Origin: Flagellimonas chongwuensis
GTDB taxonomy: Bacteria > Bacteroidota > Bacteroidia > Flavobacteriales > Flavobacteriaceae
NCBI RefSeq assembly: GCF_013376415.1
Contig: NZ_WYET01000008.1
Coordinates: forward strand, 1-64,000
DNA length: 64,000 nucleotides
Direction of reading: 5' to 3'
Shown here one piece after another: positions 26,888 to 36,123 of the stretch (positions are counted from its first letter, which is position 1; every line of letters begins with the position of its first letter). The position numbers were made by a program, and so were the translations under genes. Under the pieces are notes generated by a model, which saw nothing but the letters and a program-made list of their open reading frames with translations, searched no databases and was not told the origin of the DNA.

Positions 26888-27196
26888 TCACTCTTAAGAC
26901 GCCGTAGGTTCGGGAATGTTACAGGCAAAAACTTAATTTAACATCCTTTAACAATAAAGCATTCTGAATTGTCTCAACTTTGTAAGGCAGGCTTCTATTA
27001 GAGACTAATGATATAACGCTATAAAAGAAGAAACCCCGGTAACGAGTACCGGGGTTATACATTGATAAGCTATACTAAACACTAACCATTAACTATAAAA
27101 ATACAGTCTTACCAATGACTTTAAGTTATAAAAAATAGACGAATTTATATGTGAAAAATTACAGTCTATATAAGAATTTAACACAAAAATTAACAA
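26888..27196. other. Rest of the 351-bp intergenic region between the TonB receptor and CoA-binding genes
   Basis: No coding potential seen. It contains a GC-rich 9-bp stem hairpin (27032-27056: AACCCCGGT / ACCGGGGTT, loop AACGAGT). Read on the minus strand it is followed by TTTCTTCTTTT and could end minus-strand transcripts coming from the symporter gene across the CoA-binding gene. The receptor promoter must lie in the left part; only a loose match (TTAAGTTTTTG on the minus strand near 26930) is visible. Confidence 0.5.
27032..27056 (-). terminator. Putative terminator hairpin (minus strand)
   Basis: Stem AACCCCGGT / ACCGGGGTT with a 7-base loop; T-rich tract only on the minus strand. No minus-strand gene ends nearby except the symporter at 27540, beyond the CoA-binding gene. 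Confidence 0.5.
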
Positions 27197-27556
27197 ATGC
27201 AAAAAACACTTGTTATAGGGGCTTCTACAAACCCAGGAAGATACAGTAACACAGCTATTCGTAGGCTGGTTGACAATAATATTGAAACAACCGCATTTGG
27301 GATACGTGGGGGAACTGTATCAGGGGTACAAATTAAAGACAACTTAGTTGATTTTCAAAATATTGATACCGTAACTTTATATTTAGGTCCAAAAAATCAA
27401 AAAGAATACTACCAACAACTTGTTGATTTAAAACCTCGAAGGGTCATATTTAACCCCGGAACCGAAAACCCGGAGTTTTATGAAATCCTTGAAAATGCTG
27501 GCATTGAGGTTGAGGTCGCCTGTACTTTGGTGCTGCTTGCTACTGGACAGTATTAA
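27197..27556 (+). CDS. CoA-binding domain protein (YccU-like)
   Basis: Predicted 119 aa, a single Rossmann-like CoA-binding domain: [21 protein letters not shown] at the nucleotide-binding loop, [15 protein letters not shown], and [18 protein letters not shown], with the conserved Glu-Cys region [11 protein letters not shown]. The family resembles the N-terminal domain of succinyl-CoA synthetase alpha but stands alone; its role is unclear. Its 3' end overlaps the 3' end of the convergent symporter gene by 17 bp. Confidence 0.88.
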   Translation: MQKTLVIGASTNPGRYSNTAIRRLVDNNIETTAFGIRGGTVSGVQIKDNLVDFQNIDTVTLYLGPKNQKEYYQQLVDLKPRRVIFNPGTENPEFYEILENAGIEVEVACTLVLLATGQY

Positions 27557-29027
27557 CGTAAGGAGCCGAATTTTTTTCACGAATTAACCATAAACCTATA
27601 AAAGTTAGCAATCCGTTTAACGGTAACAATTCATAGCCAACTTGATAGCCTCCCAAAAATTCGGAGGGCATATTGGCTATAAAAACTATGGCAATCACCG
27701 ATAATAAAGCCACTATCCAGACATAACTGTCCTTGATTTTGTGTTTGGTGAAAATGCCAAAGGCAAAAAGACCCAGTAGTGGGCCATAAGTGTAACCGGC
27801 AACCGTAAGCAAGCTATCTATCACATTGCTGCTAAGAATATACTTAAATGCAATGATAACAATAACAAGAGTAAAGCTCATGGCAATATGGGTGCGCTTT
27901 CTGATACGTTTTTGTTCTTTGTCCTCTTTGTTTTGAACGTTTAGGAAATCCACACAGAAAGAAGTTGTCAAGGAAGTAAGCGCACTGTCCGCACTACTGT
28001 AGGCCGCGGCGATGAGACCGAGCATAAAAGTGATAGAAAGTGCTAGCCCCAATCCACTGTTCAGTGCAATTTCAGGAAAAAGAAGGTCGGTCTTGGGGGT
28101 ACCGTCCATCAATGGAAGCCCAATACCTTCCCTTTTGGCATAAATAAAGAGCAATGCTCCCAAAAGCATGAACAAAAATGTGGATATCACTAGTACAAAA
28201 CTAAATGAGACCATATTTTTCTGGGCTTCTTTCAAGGATTTGCAGGTAAGGTTCTTTTGCATCATATCTTGGTCAAGACCCGTCATGCAAATGGTTATGA
28301 ACATGCCGCCCACAAAGGATTTGATAAAATAATTTCTATCCAAAAAACTCTCTATCACCAAAAAATCATTATAATTTTTCAGCTCTTCGGAGGCAAGGAA
28401 TTCCCCAAAGCTCCAACCGAGTTCTTGATTGATCATCACAATGGACAATACCACTGCCAAAATCATAAAAAGCGTTTGCAAGGTATCTGTCCATACGATT
28501 GTTTTAATGCCGCCTTTATTGGTATACAGCCAAATCAACAAAATGGAGATGACCACGGTAAATTCAAAACGGACCCCTAGGTTGTCAAAAACAAATTGTT
28601 GTAGCACAATGGCTACCAAGTACAATCGGAAAGCTGCACCCAAAACTCTCGATATAAAGAAGAAAAATGCACCGGTCCTGTGGCTCATTTTTCCGAAACG
28701 GTCATTTAAATACTCGTAAATAGAGGTGAGGTTCAATCTGTAGTATAGGGGAAGCAGCACAAAGGCCACCACAAAATAGCCTACCAGATATCCCAAGATC
28801 ACCTGCATGTAACTGAATTGGCTATCCTGTACCCAGCCCGGTACCGATATAAAGGTGACCCCCGATAACGAGGCCCCGACCATTCCAAAGGCCACCACAT
28901 ACCATGGCGATTGTTTCCCCGCCTTAAAAAAATCGGCGTTGGAATCGTTTTTTCCGGTAAAGTAAGAAATCAATATAAGCACCAAGAAATAGGCGCCGAT
29001 AAGCAACAGGATTTGTGTGGCTGACAT
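27540..29027 (-). CDS. Sodium:solute symporter (SSS family)
   Basis: Predicted 495 aa with about 13 transmembrane segments. SSS signatures: [23 protein letters not shown] in the first helices, the kinked [14 protein letters not shown], and the sodium-site helix [18 protein letters not shown]. It imports a solute driven by the sodium gradient; the substrate (sugar, sialic acid, carboxylate or amino acid) cannot be told from sequence. Single gene, divergent from recR, and convergent with and overlapping the CoA-binding gene. Confidence 0.9.
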   Translation of the reverse strand: MSATQILLLIGAYFLVLILISYFTGKNDSNADFFKAGKQSPWYVVAFGMVGASLSGVTFISVPGWVQDSQFSYMQVILGYLVGYFVVAFVLLPLYYRLNLTSIYEYLNDRFGKMSHRTGAFFFFISRVLGAAFRLYLVAIVLQQFVFDNLGVRFEFTVVISILLIWLYTNKGGIKTIVWTDTLQTLFMILAVVLSIVMINQELGWSFGEFLASEELKNYNDFLVIESFLDRNYFIKSFVGGMFITICMTGLDQDMMQKNLTCKSLKEAQKNMVSFSFVLVISTFLFMLLGALLFIYAKREGIGLPLMDGTPKTDLLFPEIALNSGLGLALSITFMLGLIAAAYSSADSALTSLTTSFCVDFLNVQNKEDKEQKRIRKRTHIAMSFTLVIVIIAFKYILSSNVIDSLLTVAGYTYGPLLGLFAFGIFTKHKIKDSYVWIVALLSVIAIVFIANMPSEFLGGYQVGYELLPLNGLLTFIGLWLIREKNSAPYVNTVQ

Positions 29028-29061
29028 ATATGCAATTTGATTTGCAAAGTACGAAAGTAAA

Positions 29062-29087
29062 TTGGTAACTCTAAAATCGTAATTTTG
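29062..29087 (+). promoter_or_regulatory. Possible recR promoter
   Basis: TTG (29062-29064), 15-base spacer, TAATTTTG (29080-29087). The -7 element is exact; the spacer is shorter than the usual 17-23. The recR start is 17 bp downstream. Confidence 0.4.
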
Positions 29088-29103
29088 TAGGAGAATTGAT
29101 GCT

Positions 29104-29724
29104 ATGGAATTTTCATCGAAGCTACTGGAAAATGCTGTTTACGAGATGTCGCAACTGCCAGGGATTGGTAAAAGAACGGCTTTGCGCTTGGTGCTGCACC
29201 TTTTAAAGCAACCAGAAGAGCGGTCGGAGCATTTGGCGAATGCACTCCTTAAATTGAGAAGCGAGGTCAACTTTTGCAAAAATTGCCACAATATTTCCGA
29301 TACGGAGGTATGTGAAATTTGTGCCAACCCCAAAAGGGACGAAACCTTGGTGTGCGTAGTGGAAGATATTAGGGATGTAATGGCCATTGAAAATACATCT
29401 CAATATAACGGATTGTACCATGTGTTGGGAGGTAAAATCTCTCCCATGGAGGGCGTAGGGCCACAAGACCTAAATATTGGGTCACTGGTGAAAAAAGTAA
29501 AGGACGGAACCATAAAAGAATTGATTTTGGCCTTAAGTTCCACGATGGAAGGAGATACCACTAATTTTTATATTTACAAACAATTGGAAGGTTTGGAAGT
29601 GACCACTTCCACCATTGCTAGAGGAATTTCGGTGGGCGATGAATTGGAGTATGCAGATGAGGTAACTTTGGGCAGAAGTATAATCAATAGAGTACCTTTT
29701 GAAAATTCTATTAAAGCGAATTAA
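29104..29724 (+). CDS. recR: Recombination protein RecR
   Basis: Predicted 206 aa, standard length. RecR with RecF/RecO loads RecA at gaps. Visible: N-terminal helix-hairpin-helix region ([20 protein letters not shown]), the C4 zinc finger (CKNC...CEIC), and the Toprim domain ([45 protein letters not shown]). The Walker B-like C-terminal [15 protein letters not shown] is present. Monocistronic in appearance, 76 bp from the divergent symporter. Confidence 0.96.
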   Translation: MEFSSKLLENAVYEMSQLPGIGKRTALRLVLHLLKQPEERSEHLANALLKLRSEVNFCKNCHNISDTEVCEICANPKRDETLVCVVEDIRDVMAIENTSQYNGLYHVLGGKISPMEGVGPQDLNIGSLVKKVKDGTIKELILALSSTMEGDTTNFYIYKQLEGLEVTTSTIARGISVGDELEYADEVTLGRSIINRVPFENSIKAN

Positions 29725-29803
29725 TAAACATAAATCAAAAATAAGTCGATTTCTTTAGTATTTTTGTAAAATACAAATCAAAATCACTTTGATAAATACG
29801 AAT

Positions 29804-31168
29804 ATGTCAAAATTTGAATTGAAATTACCGCAAATGGGAGAAAGTGTCGCAGAAGCTACCTTGACCAACTGGTTAAAGGAAGTGGGAGACACCATAGAGA
29901 TGGACGAGGCCATCTTTGAAATTGCCACGGACAAAGTGGATTCCGAAGTTCCTAGTGAAGTGGATGGAGTTTTGGTAGAAAAGCGGTTCGATGTAGATGA
30001 TGTGATAAAGGTTGGTGAAGTTGTCGCCGTGATTCAAATTGAAGGTGAAGTTGACACTCCAGTGGAGGAAAGTACAGAAAAAGAAGTAGAAGAGAAGCCT
30101 GTTGAAGTGCCGGCGGCACAGGAATTGGAGACACAAATGGCCAGTGTAAAGGAGTCCGTCTCCACATCTGTGCCCGATTTTTCTGGTTCAGACCGGTTTT
30201 ACTCCCCTTTGGTGAAGAACATTGCCAAAGAAGAGGGCGTTTCCATGGATGAACTCGAAGCCCTTGCCGGAACAGGTAAGGAGGGCAGGGTGACCAAAAA
30301 CGATATTATGGCCTACTTGGAGAATCGTTCTAATGGAAGTCAGGTCAAAAAAGAAGCTGAAGCAACACCGCAAGCTAAAATAGAAAAAGCCGAAGTGCCT
30401 TCAGCGTCAAAAGAGACGGTTGCGAGCAAGCCCCAAGGCCCAAAGGTTCAGGTCGGAGCAGGAGATGAGGTCATTCCGTTGACCCGCATGGGCAAATTGA
30501 TTGCCCATCATATGATTGAGAGCATATCAACCTCCGCCCACGTTCAGAGTTTTGTGGAGGTGGACGTGACCAATGTGGTGAACTGGAGAAATAAAGTAAA
30601 GAACACTTTCCAACAGCGAGAAGGTGAAAAATTGACCTTTACACCCATATTTATGGAAGCTGTGGCCATGGCCCTCAAAAAATATCCTTTGATGAACATT
30701 TCTTTGGATGGAGATCAGGTCATCAAAAAGAAGAACATCAATTTGGGGATGGCAGCCGCCCTGCCCGATGGTAATTTAATTGTGCCCGTAATCAAAAATG
30801 CCGACCAGCTCAATTTAGTGGGTATGGCAAAAACAGTGAACGACCTTGCCGATAGAGCAAGAAACAATAAATTAAAACCCGATGAGGTAAAAGATGGTAC
30901 GTACACGGTAACCAATGTTGGTTCCTTCGGGAGTGTTTTTGGTACGCCGATCATCAATCAGCCACAAGTTGGAATCTTGGCTTTAGGAGCCATTAGAAAA
31001 ATACCATCTGTAATTGAGACCGATCAAGGTGAATATATTGGTATCCGCAGTAAAATGTACCTATCGCACAGCTACGACCATCGAGTGGTGAACGGTGCTT
31101 TGGGCGGAATGTTCGTAAAGGCAGTGGCCGATTATTTGGAGGCTTGGGATATAAATAGGGAAATATAG
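29804..31168 (+). CDS. 2-oxo acid dehydrogenase E2 component (dihydrolipoamide acyltransferase)
   Basis: Predicted 454 aa from the ATG at 29804; a TTG five codons upstream is rejected. Domains in order: one lipoyl domain (1-80) with the lipoylated lysine K44 in TDKVDSEVP; an acidic Glu/Val/Pro linker; a peripheral-subunit-binding domain (about 135-175, FYSPLVKNIAKEEGVSMDEL); an Ala/Lys-rich linker; and the CoA acyltransferase core from about 220. The active-site motif reads YDHRVVNGALGG, so the usual Asp of HxxxDG is Asn. A single lipoyl domain and the PQMGESVAEAT start favour branched-chain or 2-oxoglutarate-type E2 over pyruvate E2. E1 genes are not adjacent. Confidence 0.9.
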   Translation: MSKFELKLPQMGESVAEATLTNWLKEVGDTIEMDEAIFEIATDKVDSEVPSEVDGVLVEKRFDVDDVIKVGEVVAVIQIEGEVDTPVEESTEKEVEEKPVEVPAAQELETQMASVKESVSTSVPDFSGSDRFYSPLVKNIAKEEGVSMDELEALAGTGKEGRVTKNDIMAYLENRSNGSQVKKEAEATPQAKIEKAEVPSASKETVASKPQGPKVQVGAGDEVIPLTRMGKLIAHHMIESISTSAHVQSFVEVDVTNVVNWRNKVKNTFQQREGEKLTFTPIFMEAVAMALKKYPLMNISLDGDQVIKKKNINLGMAAALPDGNLIVPVIKNADQLNLVGMAKTVNDLADRARNNKLKPDEVKDGTYTVTNVGSFGSVFGTPIINQPQVGILALGAIRKIPSVIETDQGEYIGIRSKMYLSHSYDHRVVNGALGGMFVKAVADYLEAWDINREI

Positions 31169-31169
31169 C

Positions 31170-31188
31170 GGAAAACTGCCCGTTTTCC
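31170..31188 (+). terminator. Weak hairpin after the E2 gene
   Basis: GGAAAAC / GTTTTCC with loop TGCCC directly after the stop. There is no T-run, so termination would be weak or factor-dependent. Confidence 0.4.
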
Positions 31189-31238
31189 TCTCACTATTCT
31201 TAATTTAGAAGCCAAGAGAACCTTATTAAAACACCTAC

Positions 31239-32012
31239 ATGCAATTACAGCTATCCAAACCTATCTGTTTTTTTGACTTGGAGACCACCGGGACCAATGT
31301 TGCAAAAGATAGGATTGTAGAAATTTCCATCCTGAAGGTTTTTCCCAATGGGAATAAAGAAAGCAGAACATGGTTGGTAAACCCGGAGATGCCCATTCCC
31401 GCAGAATCCGAGGCCATTCATGGTATTTCGGATGAAAAAGTGGCCAACGAGCCCACGTTTAAGCAGTTGTCCAAAGAAATTTATGCGATGATTCGCGATA
31501 GTGACCTTGGAGGATTTAATTCCGATAGGTTCGATATTCCCTTGCTGGCCGAGGAGATGCTCCGTGCCGATGTTGATTTTGATATGAAAAGCATGGTATC
31601 TGTTGATGTGCAGACCATCTTTCATAAAATGGAAAAACGTACGCTCGAAGCAGCCTACAAGTTTTATTGTGACAAGAATTTGGACGATGCGCACAGTGCG
31701 GAAGCTGATACCTTAGCAACCTACGAGGTTTTACTGGCACAGTTGGAACGCTATCCAGAACTCGAGAACGATATTAAAAAACTATCAGAGTTCACCACCA
31801 GAAGACAAAATTTGGATTTTGCAGGCTTTATCGGCCTCAACGAAAACCAAGAACCGATCTTTGCCTTTGGAAAGCATAATGGGAAAACCGTGGAAGAGGT
31901 TATGGAGAAAGAACCTGGCTACTTTGGCTGGATATTGAACGCCGACTTTCCGCTGTACACCAAAAAAGTTCTTACCCAGATAAAGTTGAGCAAGCTCAAT
32001 AATAAATTTTAA
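31239..32012 (+). CDS. DnaQ-like 3'-5' exonuclease
   Basis: Predicted 257 aa. The DEDDh exonuclease fold occupies residues 1-175: Exo I CFFDLETTGT, HGISDEKV, Exo II GGFNSDRFDIPLL, and Exo III HSAEADTLATYEVL with the catalytic His. The C-terminal ~60 residues (IFAFGKHNGKTVEEVMEKEPGYFGWIL) form the small DUF3820-like domain often appended to such nucleases. A role in proofreading-like or repair trimming is inferred. First gene of the exo-FAH-Hpt-CinA run. Confidence 0.9.
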   Translation: MQLQLSKPICFFDLETTGTNVAKDRIVEISILKVFPNGNKESRTWLVNPEMPIPAESEAIHGISDEKVANEPTFKQLSKEIYAMIRDSDLGGFNSDRFDIPLLAEEMLRADVDFDMKSMVSVDVQTIFHKMEKRTLEAAYKFYCDKNLDDAHSAEADTLATYEVLLAQLERYPELENDIKKLSEFTTRRQNLDFAGFIGLNENQEPIFAFGKHNGKTVEEVMEKEPGYFGWILNADFPLYTKKVLTQIKLSKLNNKF

Positions 32013-32044
32013 GATAAACAACACGTTAACCCCATCAGCAAATT

Positions 32045-32656
32045 ATGAAACTGATTTGTATAGGACGTAATTATGTAGATCACATAAATGAATTGAGCAA
32101 TGAACGTCCGGACGAGCCGGTCGTTTTTATAAAGCCCGATTCCGCCATTTTGCCCAAAGAACAGGATTTCTACATTCCTGAATTTTCCCACGATGTGCAC
32201 TACGAGGTGGAAGTCTTGGTGAAAATCAAAAAAGTGGGAAAGCATATTTCCAAAGAATTTGCCCATAAATATTATGATGAAGTTGGGCTGGGCATAGATT
32301 TTACGGCGAGAGACCTTCAATCCAAATTAAAATCCAAAGGATTGCCCTGGGAAAAGGCCAAAGGGTTTGATGGTGCTGCCGTAGTTGGAAAATGGCTGCC
32401 CAAGGATAAGTTTAAAGATATGGACAACCTTAAATTTTCATTGTCAAAAAATAATGAAATCGTCCAAGATGGAAATACTTCGTTGATGCTGTGGAATATA
32501 GATGAAATCATAGCCCATGTATCCACCTACTTCATGCTGAAAAAGGGAGACATCATCTTTACGGGTACCCCTGCCGGTGTTGGTAAAGTAAGCCCAAATG
32601 ACTACCTTGTCGGTAGATTGGAAGGTGAGCAAATGTTTGATATTAATGTAAAATAA
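32045..32656 (+). CDS. Fumarylacetoacetate hydrolase family protein
   Basis: Predicted 203 aa, single FAH domain. Members cleave or decarboxylate 2-oxo acids with a divalent metal. Metal ligands are visible in HYEVEVLVKI (two Glu) and LGIDFTARDLQ (Asp). Other signatures: FIKPDSAIL, GLPWEKAKGFDGAAVVG and the closing GDIIFTGTPAGVGKVSPND. In Bacteroidota this short version is widespread and probably acts as an acylpyruvase or oxaloacetate decarboxylase-like housekeeping enzyme. Its stop overlaps the start of the Hpt gene (TAATG). Confidence 0.92.
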   Translation: MKLICIGRNYVDHINELSNERPDEPVVFIKPDSAILPKEQDFYIPEFSHDVHYEVEVLVKIKKVGKHISKEFAHKYYDEVGLGIDFTARDLQSKLKSKGLPWEKAKGFDGAAVVGKWLPKDKFKDMDNLKFSLSKNNEIVQDGNTSLMLWNIDEIIAHVSTYFMLKKGDIIFTGTPAGVGKVSPNDYLVGRLEGEQMFDINVK

Positions 32657-32994
32657 TGATTTACAACCTTGATAAAATAAATGAAATGGCGGAAGGTGAT
32701 GAGGATTTCATAACCTCGGTAATCTCCGTTTTTTTAGAAGAAGTTCCTGAAGACCTAGAAAGCCTGGAAAAGGCTATAGGCAGCAAGGACTATGAAAACA
32801 TATATAAGTTGGCCCATAAAATTAAACCCAATGTGGATATTTTGGGTATGGAGCAAACAAGGGCAAAGGCCTTGGAAATAGAAACACTCGGTAAGGCGAC
32901 CGGTAGCATGGAGGAAATAGAACAAAAGTTTCCTTTGTTGAAAAAAGATGTGCTCCAAGTGGTCTCTGAACTTAAAAACGACTTTGATTTATAG
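32656..32994 (+). CDS. Hpt domain phosphotransfer protein
   Basis: Predicted 112 aa, a single four-helix Hpt domain. The phospho-accepting His lies in LAHKIKPNVDILGM, preceded by the usual acidic helix FLEEVPEDLESLEKAIGSKDYEN. It would relay phosphate between a hybrid histidine kinase and a response regulator encoded elsewhere; none is in this window. It is sandwiched without spacing between the FAH and cinA genes (starts on TAATG, ends TAG immediately before ATG), so translation is probably coupled. Confidence 0.88.
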   Translation: MIYNLDKINEMAEGDEDFITSVISVFLEEVPEDLESLEKAIGSKDYENIYKLAHKIKPNVDILGMEQTRAKALEIETLGKATGSMEEIEQKFPLLKKDVLQVVSELKNDFDL

Positions 32995-34245
32995 ATGCAA
33001 GCGGAGATAATCACCATTGGGGATGAGATTCTCATAGGTCAGATTGTAGATACCAATTCAGCGTTTATTTCCAAAGAACTGAATAGGATTGGGGTCTCTG
33101 TTTATCAAATAACATCCATACAGGATGACAAACACCACATATTAAGGTCTCTAAAAGAAGCAGGCGAGCGGTCTTCAGTGGTAATCATTACGGGTGGTCT
33201 TGGCCCTACAAAGGATGATGTTACCAAGCATACCCTTTGTGAATTTTTTGATGATGAACTGATTCAGGACGATTCGGTGCTGCATCATATAGAAGAGCTT
33301 TTCAAAAAATATATTACAACCCCTATTTCGGATTTGAACAGAGAGCAGGCCATGGTACCTTCAAAAGCGACCGTGCTCCATAACGAGTTCGGAACAGCAC
33401 CGGGCATTTGGATGAAAAAGGGCGAAACTGCATTTATTTCCCTTCCCGGGGTGCCGTACGAGATGAAAAATCTAATGACCTCTGCCGTTTTGCCCAAAAT
33501 CATAGAAGAGTACAAGCGACCTCATATTGTCCACAAGACTATTCTAACTTACGGAATGGGTGAGAGTGCGATTGCCGAAAAGCTTGAGGATTGGGAAAAC
33601 AATTTGCCGCCATTTATCAAGTTTGCCTATCTCCCGAACATTGGTAGTGTAAGGCTTCGTCTTTCGGCAAAAGGGGAGGATAAAGATGCGTTGCTCGCTG
33701 GAATAGAAGAACAGGTAAAAAAACTTTACCCTATTATTGGAGAGATTATCTACGGGGAAGAGGAGGAAGATGGAAGAGTCGAAAAACAGATAGGCACATT
33801 GCTTACCGATAAAAAAATGACCTTGTCCACCGCCGAAAGTTTTACAGGGGGAAGCATAGCGGAACGAATCACCTCCGTTCCCGGAGCATCCGCCTACTTT
33901 AAAGGGAGTATGGTGTGCTATGCCACCGAGGCCAAGATAAATGTTCTGGGGGTTCCACGAGAACTTATCGACGAACATTCCGTGGTTAGTGAAGAGGTGG
34001 CGATTGCCATGGCAAATGGCGTAAAAAATAAGTTGGGAACCGATTTCTCCATAGCTACGACAGGTAATGCAGGACCCACCAAAGGCGATTCCGATGCCGA
34101 GGTTGGAACCGTATATATAGGAATTGGTACTCCAAAAGGTACTTTTGCCCATAAATTTGTGATGGGAAAGCATCGTGACAGGGTCGTAAAAAAGTCCGTT
34201 AACAAGGCTTTTGAGCTATTGTATAAAGAAATTTTAAATTTCTGA
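32995..34245 (+). CDS. cinA: CinA family protein (nicotinamide-nucleotide amidase/pyrophosphatase)
   Basis: Predicted 416 aa, the full two-domain form. The N-terminal MoCF-like domain (about 1-170) has [18 protein letters not shown] and [20 protein letters not shown], linked to ADP-ribose or NAD-derived pyrophosphate hydrolysis. The C-terminal PncC domain (about 250-416) deamidates NMN to recycle pyridine nucleotides: [34 protein letters not shown], and [15 protein letters not shown]. The commonly seen AESCTGG motif reads AESFTGG here. The gene starts on the base after the Hpt stop. Confidence 0.93.
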   Translation: MQAEIITIGDEILIGQIVDTNSAFISKELNRIGVSVYQITSIQDDKHHILRSLKEAGERSSVVIITGGLGPTKDDVTKHTLCEFFDDELIQDDSVLHHIEELFKKYITTPISDLNREQAMVPSKATVLHNEFGTAPGIWMKKGETAFISLPGVPYEMKNLMTSAVLPKIIEEYKRPHIVHKTILTYGMGESAIAEKLEDWENNLPPFIKFAYLPNIGSVRLRLSAKGEDKDALLAGIEEQVKKLYPIIGEIIYGEEEEDGRVEKQIGTLLTDKKMTLSTAESFTGGSIAERITSVPGASAYFKGSMVCYATEAKINVLGVPRELIDEHSVVSEEVAIAMANGVKNKLGTDFSIATTGNAGPTKGDSDAEVGTVYIGIGTPKGTFAHKFVMGKHRDRVVKKSVNKAFELLYKEILNF

Positions 34246-34254
34246 AAAAGAATT

Positions 34255-34285
34255 TTGTACGTCCCAGTAAAATGGTATAAATTTG
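34255..34285 (+). promoter_or_regulatory. Promoter of the rpmB-rpmG operon
   Basis: TTG (34255-34257), 20-base spacer, TAAATTTG (34278-34285): an exact match to the flavobacterial consensus. The rpmB start at 34320 gives a leader of about 30 bases. Confidence 0.75.
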
Positions 34286-34319
34286 CAGCCTCAATAAAAT
34301 CACTCAAATAGTTAGGGAG

Positions 34320-34547
34320 ATGTCTAAAGTTTGTGAAGTAACAGGAAAAAAGGTGATGTTTGGAAACAACGTTTCCTTTTCTATCAATAAGACAAAAAGG
34401 AGATTTGATTCAAATATCTCCAAGAAGAGGTTTTATATTCCAGAGGAAGATCGTTGGGTGACCTTGAACGTATCTGCCCGTGGGTTGAAAATCATCAACA
34501 AAAAAGGAATCTCTGCTGTCTTGAAGGAAATCAATTCCAAAAAGTAA
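34320..34547 (+). CDS. rpmB: 50S ribosomal protein L28
   Basis: Predicted 75 aa. Start MSKVCEVTGKKVMFGNNVS and the basic NKTKRRFDSNISKKRFY are diagnostic of L28. Only one Cys is present, so this is the zinc-free form. It heads the conserved Bacteroidota run rpmB-rpmG-DUF4295-ftsY. Confidence 0.96.
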   Translation: MSKVCEVTGKKVMFGNNVSFSINKTKRRFDSNISKKRFYIPEEDRWVTLNVSARGLKIINKKGISAVLKEINSKK

Positions 34548-34575
34548 GTTGTAAAAGCATTTTAAGTACAATACA

Positions 34576-34758
34576 ATGGCAAAGAAAGGAAATAGGGTTC
34601 AGGTAATTTTAGAGTGTACAGAACACAAAGAATCTGGTATGCCAGGTACTTCTAGATACATTACCACAAAGAACAAAAAGAACACGCCAGATAGGATGGA
34701 AATCAAAAAATACAATCCTATCCTTAAGCGTATGACCGTTCATAAAGAAATTAAGTAA
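34576..34758 (+). CDS. rpmG: 50S ribosomal protein L33
   Basis: Predicted 60 aa ([20 protein letters not shown] ... [20 protein letters not shown]), typical L33 ending. It lacks the paired CxxC motifs and is therefore a zinc-independent L33. 28 bp after rpmB, same operon. Confidence 0.96.
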   Translation: MAKKGNRVQVILECTEHKESGMPGTSRYITTKNKKNTPDRMEIKKYNPILKRMTVHKEIK

Positions 34759-34795
34759 TAGCTTTTTACTAAGTAAAGGGCAAAAAATATAAGCC

Positions 34796-34948
34796 ATGGC
34801 AAAGAAAACAGTAGCAACACTTCAGTCATCATCCAAGAGATTGACAAAAGCCATCAAAATGGTAAAATCTCCAAAAACAGGAGCCTACACTTTCGTAGAG
34901 TCTGTAATGGCACCGGAAATGGTGAATGACTGGTTGAACAGCAAATAA
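34796..34948 (+). CDS. DUF4295 small basic protein
   Basis: Fifty codons read directly from the sequence: starts MAKKTVATLQSSSKRLTKAI, ends MVNDWLNSK. It is very basic at the N-terminus. This family is found in Bacteroidota next to rpmB and rpmG and is thought to be ribosome-associated; that role is inferred from position, not shown. 37 bp after rpmG; a strong terminator follows. Confidence 0.9.
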   Translation: MAKKTVATLQSSSKRLTKAIKMVKSPKTGAYTFVESVMAPEMVNDWLNSK

Positions 34949-34976
34949 GGAAAATCTCCTTGTTAACAATACTAGG

Positions 34977-34999
34977 GCCGCTTTTTAGCGGCTTTTTTT
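34977..34999 (+). terminator. Intrinsic terminator of the rpmB operon
   Basis: GCCGCT / AGCGGC stem, TTTT loop, seven T after. It separates the ribosomal genes from ftsY. Confidence 0.88.
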
Positions 35000-35116
35000 A
35001 TTCCCATAATTCTGTTGGATGCTTCAACTTGGCGGCGATAAGGCATATCAAAGGAATTTTCTGTTAACAAAACTCCCCTTACTTTCCTATCTTTGACCAT
35101 TCTCAAAGAACACAGG

Positions 35117-36076
35117 ATGAGCTTATTCAAAAATATATTTTCAAAGGATAAAAAGGAGACCTTGGATAAGGGTCTTGAGAAGTCCAAAACCAGCTTTTTT
35201 GGTAAACTGGGCAAGGCCGTAGCAGGTAAGTCAAAGGTAGATGATGAGGTGCTCGACAATCTGGAAGAGGTCTTGGTTACTTCCGATGTGGGCGTAAATA
35301 CTACTCTAAAAATCATCGAGCGCATTGAAGTGCGTGTGTCTCGCGACAAATACATGGGCACTGACGAGCTCAATACCATTCTTCGTGAAGAGATTGCAGG
35401 TTTGCTATCGGAGACCAATTCCGGGGAGGACACCGAGATTGCTGTTCCCAAGGACAAAAAACCATATGTAATTATGGTGGTAGGTGTAAATGGGGTCGGT
35501 AAAACAACCACGATTGGTAAGTTGGCCCATAAATTCAAGGCTAGTGGTTTGAAGGTTGTCTTGGGTGCCGCCGATACCTTCCGTGCGGCGGCTATTGATC
35601 AATTGGAAGTTTGGGCAAAACGTGTGGATGTACCTATTGTCAAACAAAAAATGGGAAGCGATCCCGCTTCTGTTGCCTTTGATACGCTAAATTCTGCAGT
35701 GGCCGAAAATGCTGATGTGGTGCTAGTGGATACGGCAGGTCGTTTACACAACAAGGTCAATTTAATGAACGAACTGTCCAAGGTAAAACGGGTAATGCAA
35801 AAAGTAGTTCCCGATGCACCCCATGAAGTACTATTGGTACTTGATGGCTCTACCGGACAAAATGCATTTGAGCAAGCCAAGCAATTTACCAAGGCTACTG
35901 AAGTGAGCAGTTTGGCGGTGACCAAATTGGACGGAACTGCAAAAGGGGGCGTGGTCATTGGTATTTCCGACCAGTTTCAGATTCCGGTAAAATATATTGG
36001 TGTAGGAGAGGGTATTGAAGACCTTCAGGTGTTCAATAAATATGAGTTTGTCGATTCATTTTTTAAATATGAATAA
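35117..36076 (+). CDS. ftsY: Signal recognition particle receptor FtsY
   Basis: Predicted 319 aa from the ATG at 35117 (MSLFKNIFSKDKKE); a TTG eight codons earlier is rejected. The protein docks SRP-ribosome complexes at the membrane. The short A region is followed by the N domain and the SRP GTPase: G1 GVNGVGKTTTIGKLAH, AADTFRAAAIDQLEVW, G3 DTAGRLHN, G4 TKLDGTAKGG. A TATCTTTG box at 35088-35095 could be its -7 promoter element, though a matching TTG is not evident. Confidence 0.96.
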   Translation: MSLFKNIFSKDKKETLDKGLEKSKTSFFGKLGKAVAGKSKVDDEVLDNLEEVLVTSDVGVNTTLKIIERIEVRVSRDKYMGTDELNTILREEIAGLLSETNSGEDTEIAVPKDKKPYVIMVVGVNGVGKTTTIGKLAHKFKASGLKVVLGAADTFRAAAIDQLEVWAKRVDVPIVKQKMGSDPASVAFDTLNSAVAENADVVLVDTAGRLHNKVNLMNELSKVKRVMQKVVPDAPHEVLLVLDGSTGQNAFEQAKQFTKATEVSSLAVTKLDGTAKGGVVIGISDQFQIPVKYIGVGEGIEDLQVFNKYEFVDSFFKYE

Positions 36077-36123
36077 AAGTTCGTAACGTTGTGTTCGGGT
36101 GAAATCCATTACCAGAACCAACC

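Noticed and set aside
33544..34173. 209-codon minus-strand frame inside cinA
   Set aside because: It is antisense to well-conserved motifs of CinA and encodes a low-complexity, non-family sequence.
34972..35538. 188-codon minus-strand frame opposite ftsY
   Set aside because: It is Ser/Thr/Pro-biased as expected for an antisense shadow; ftsY motifs on the other strand are certain.
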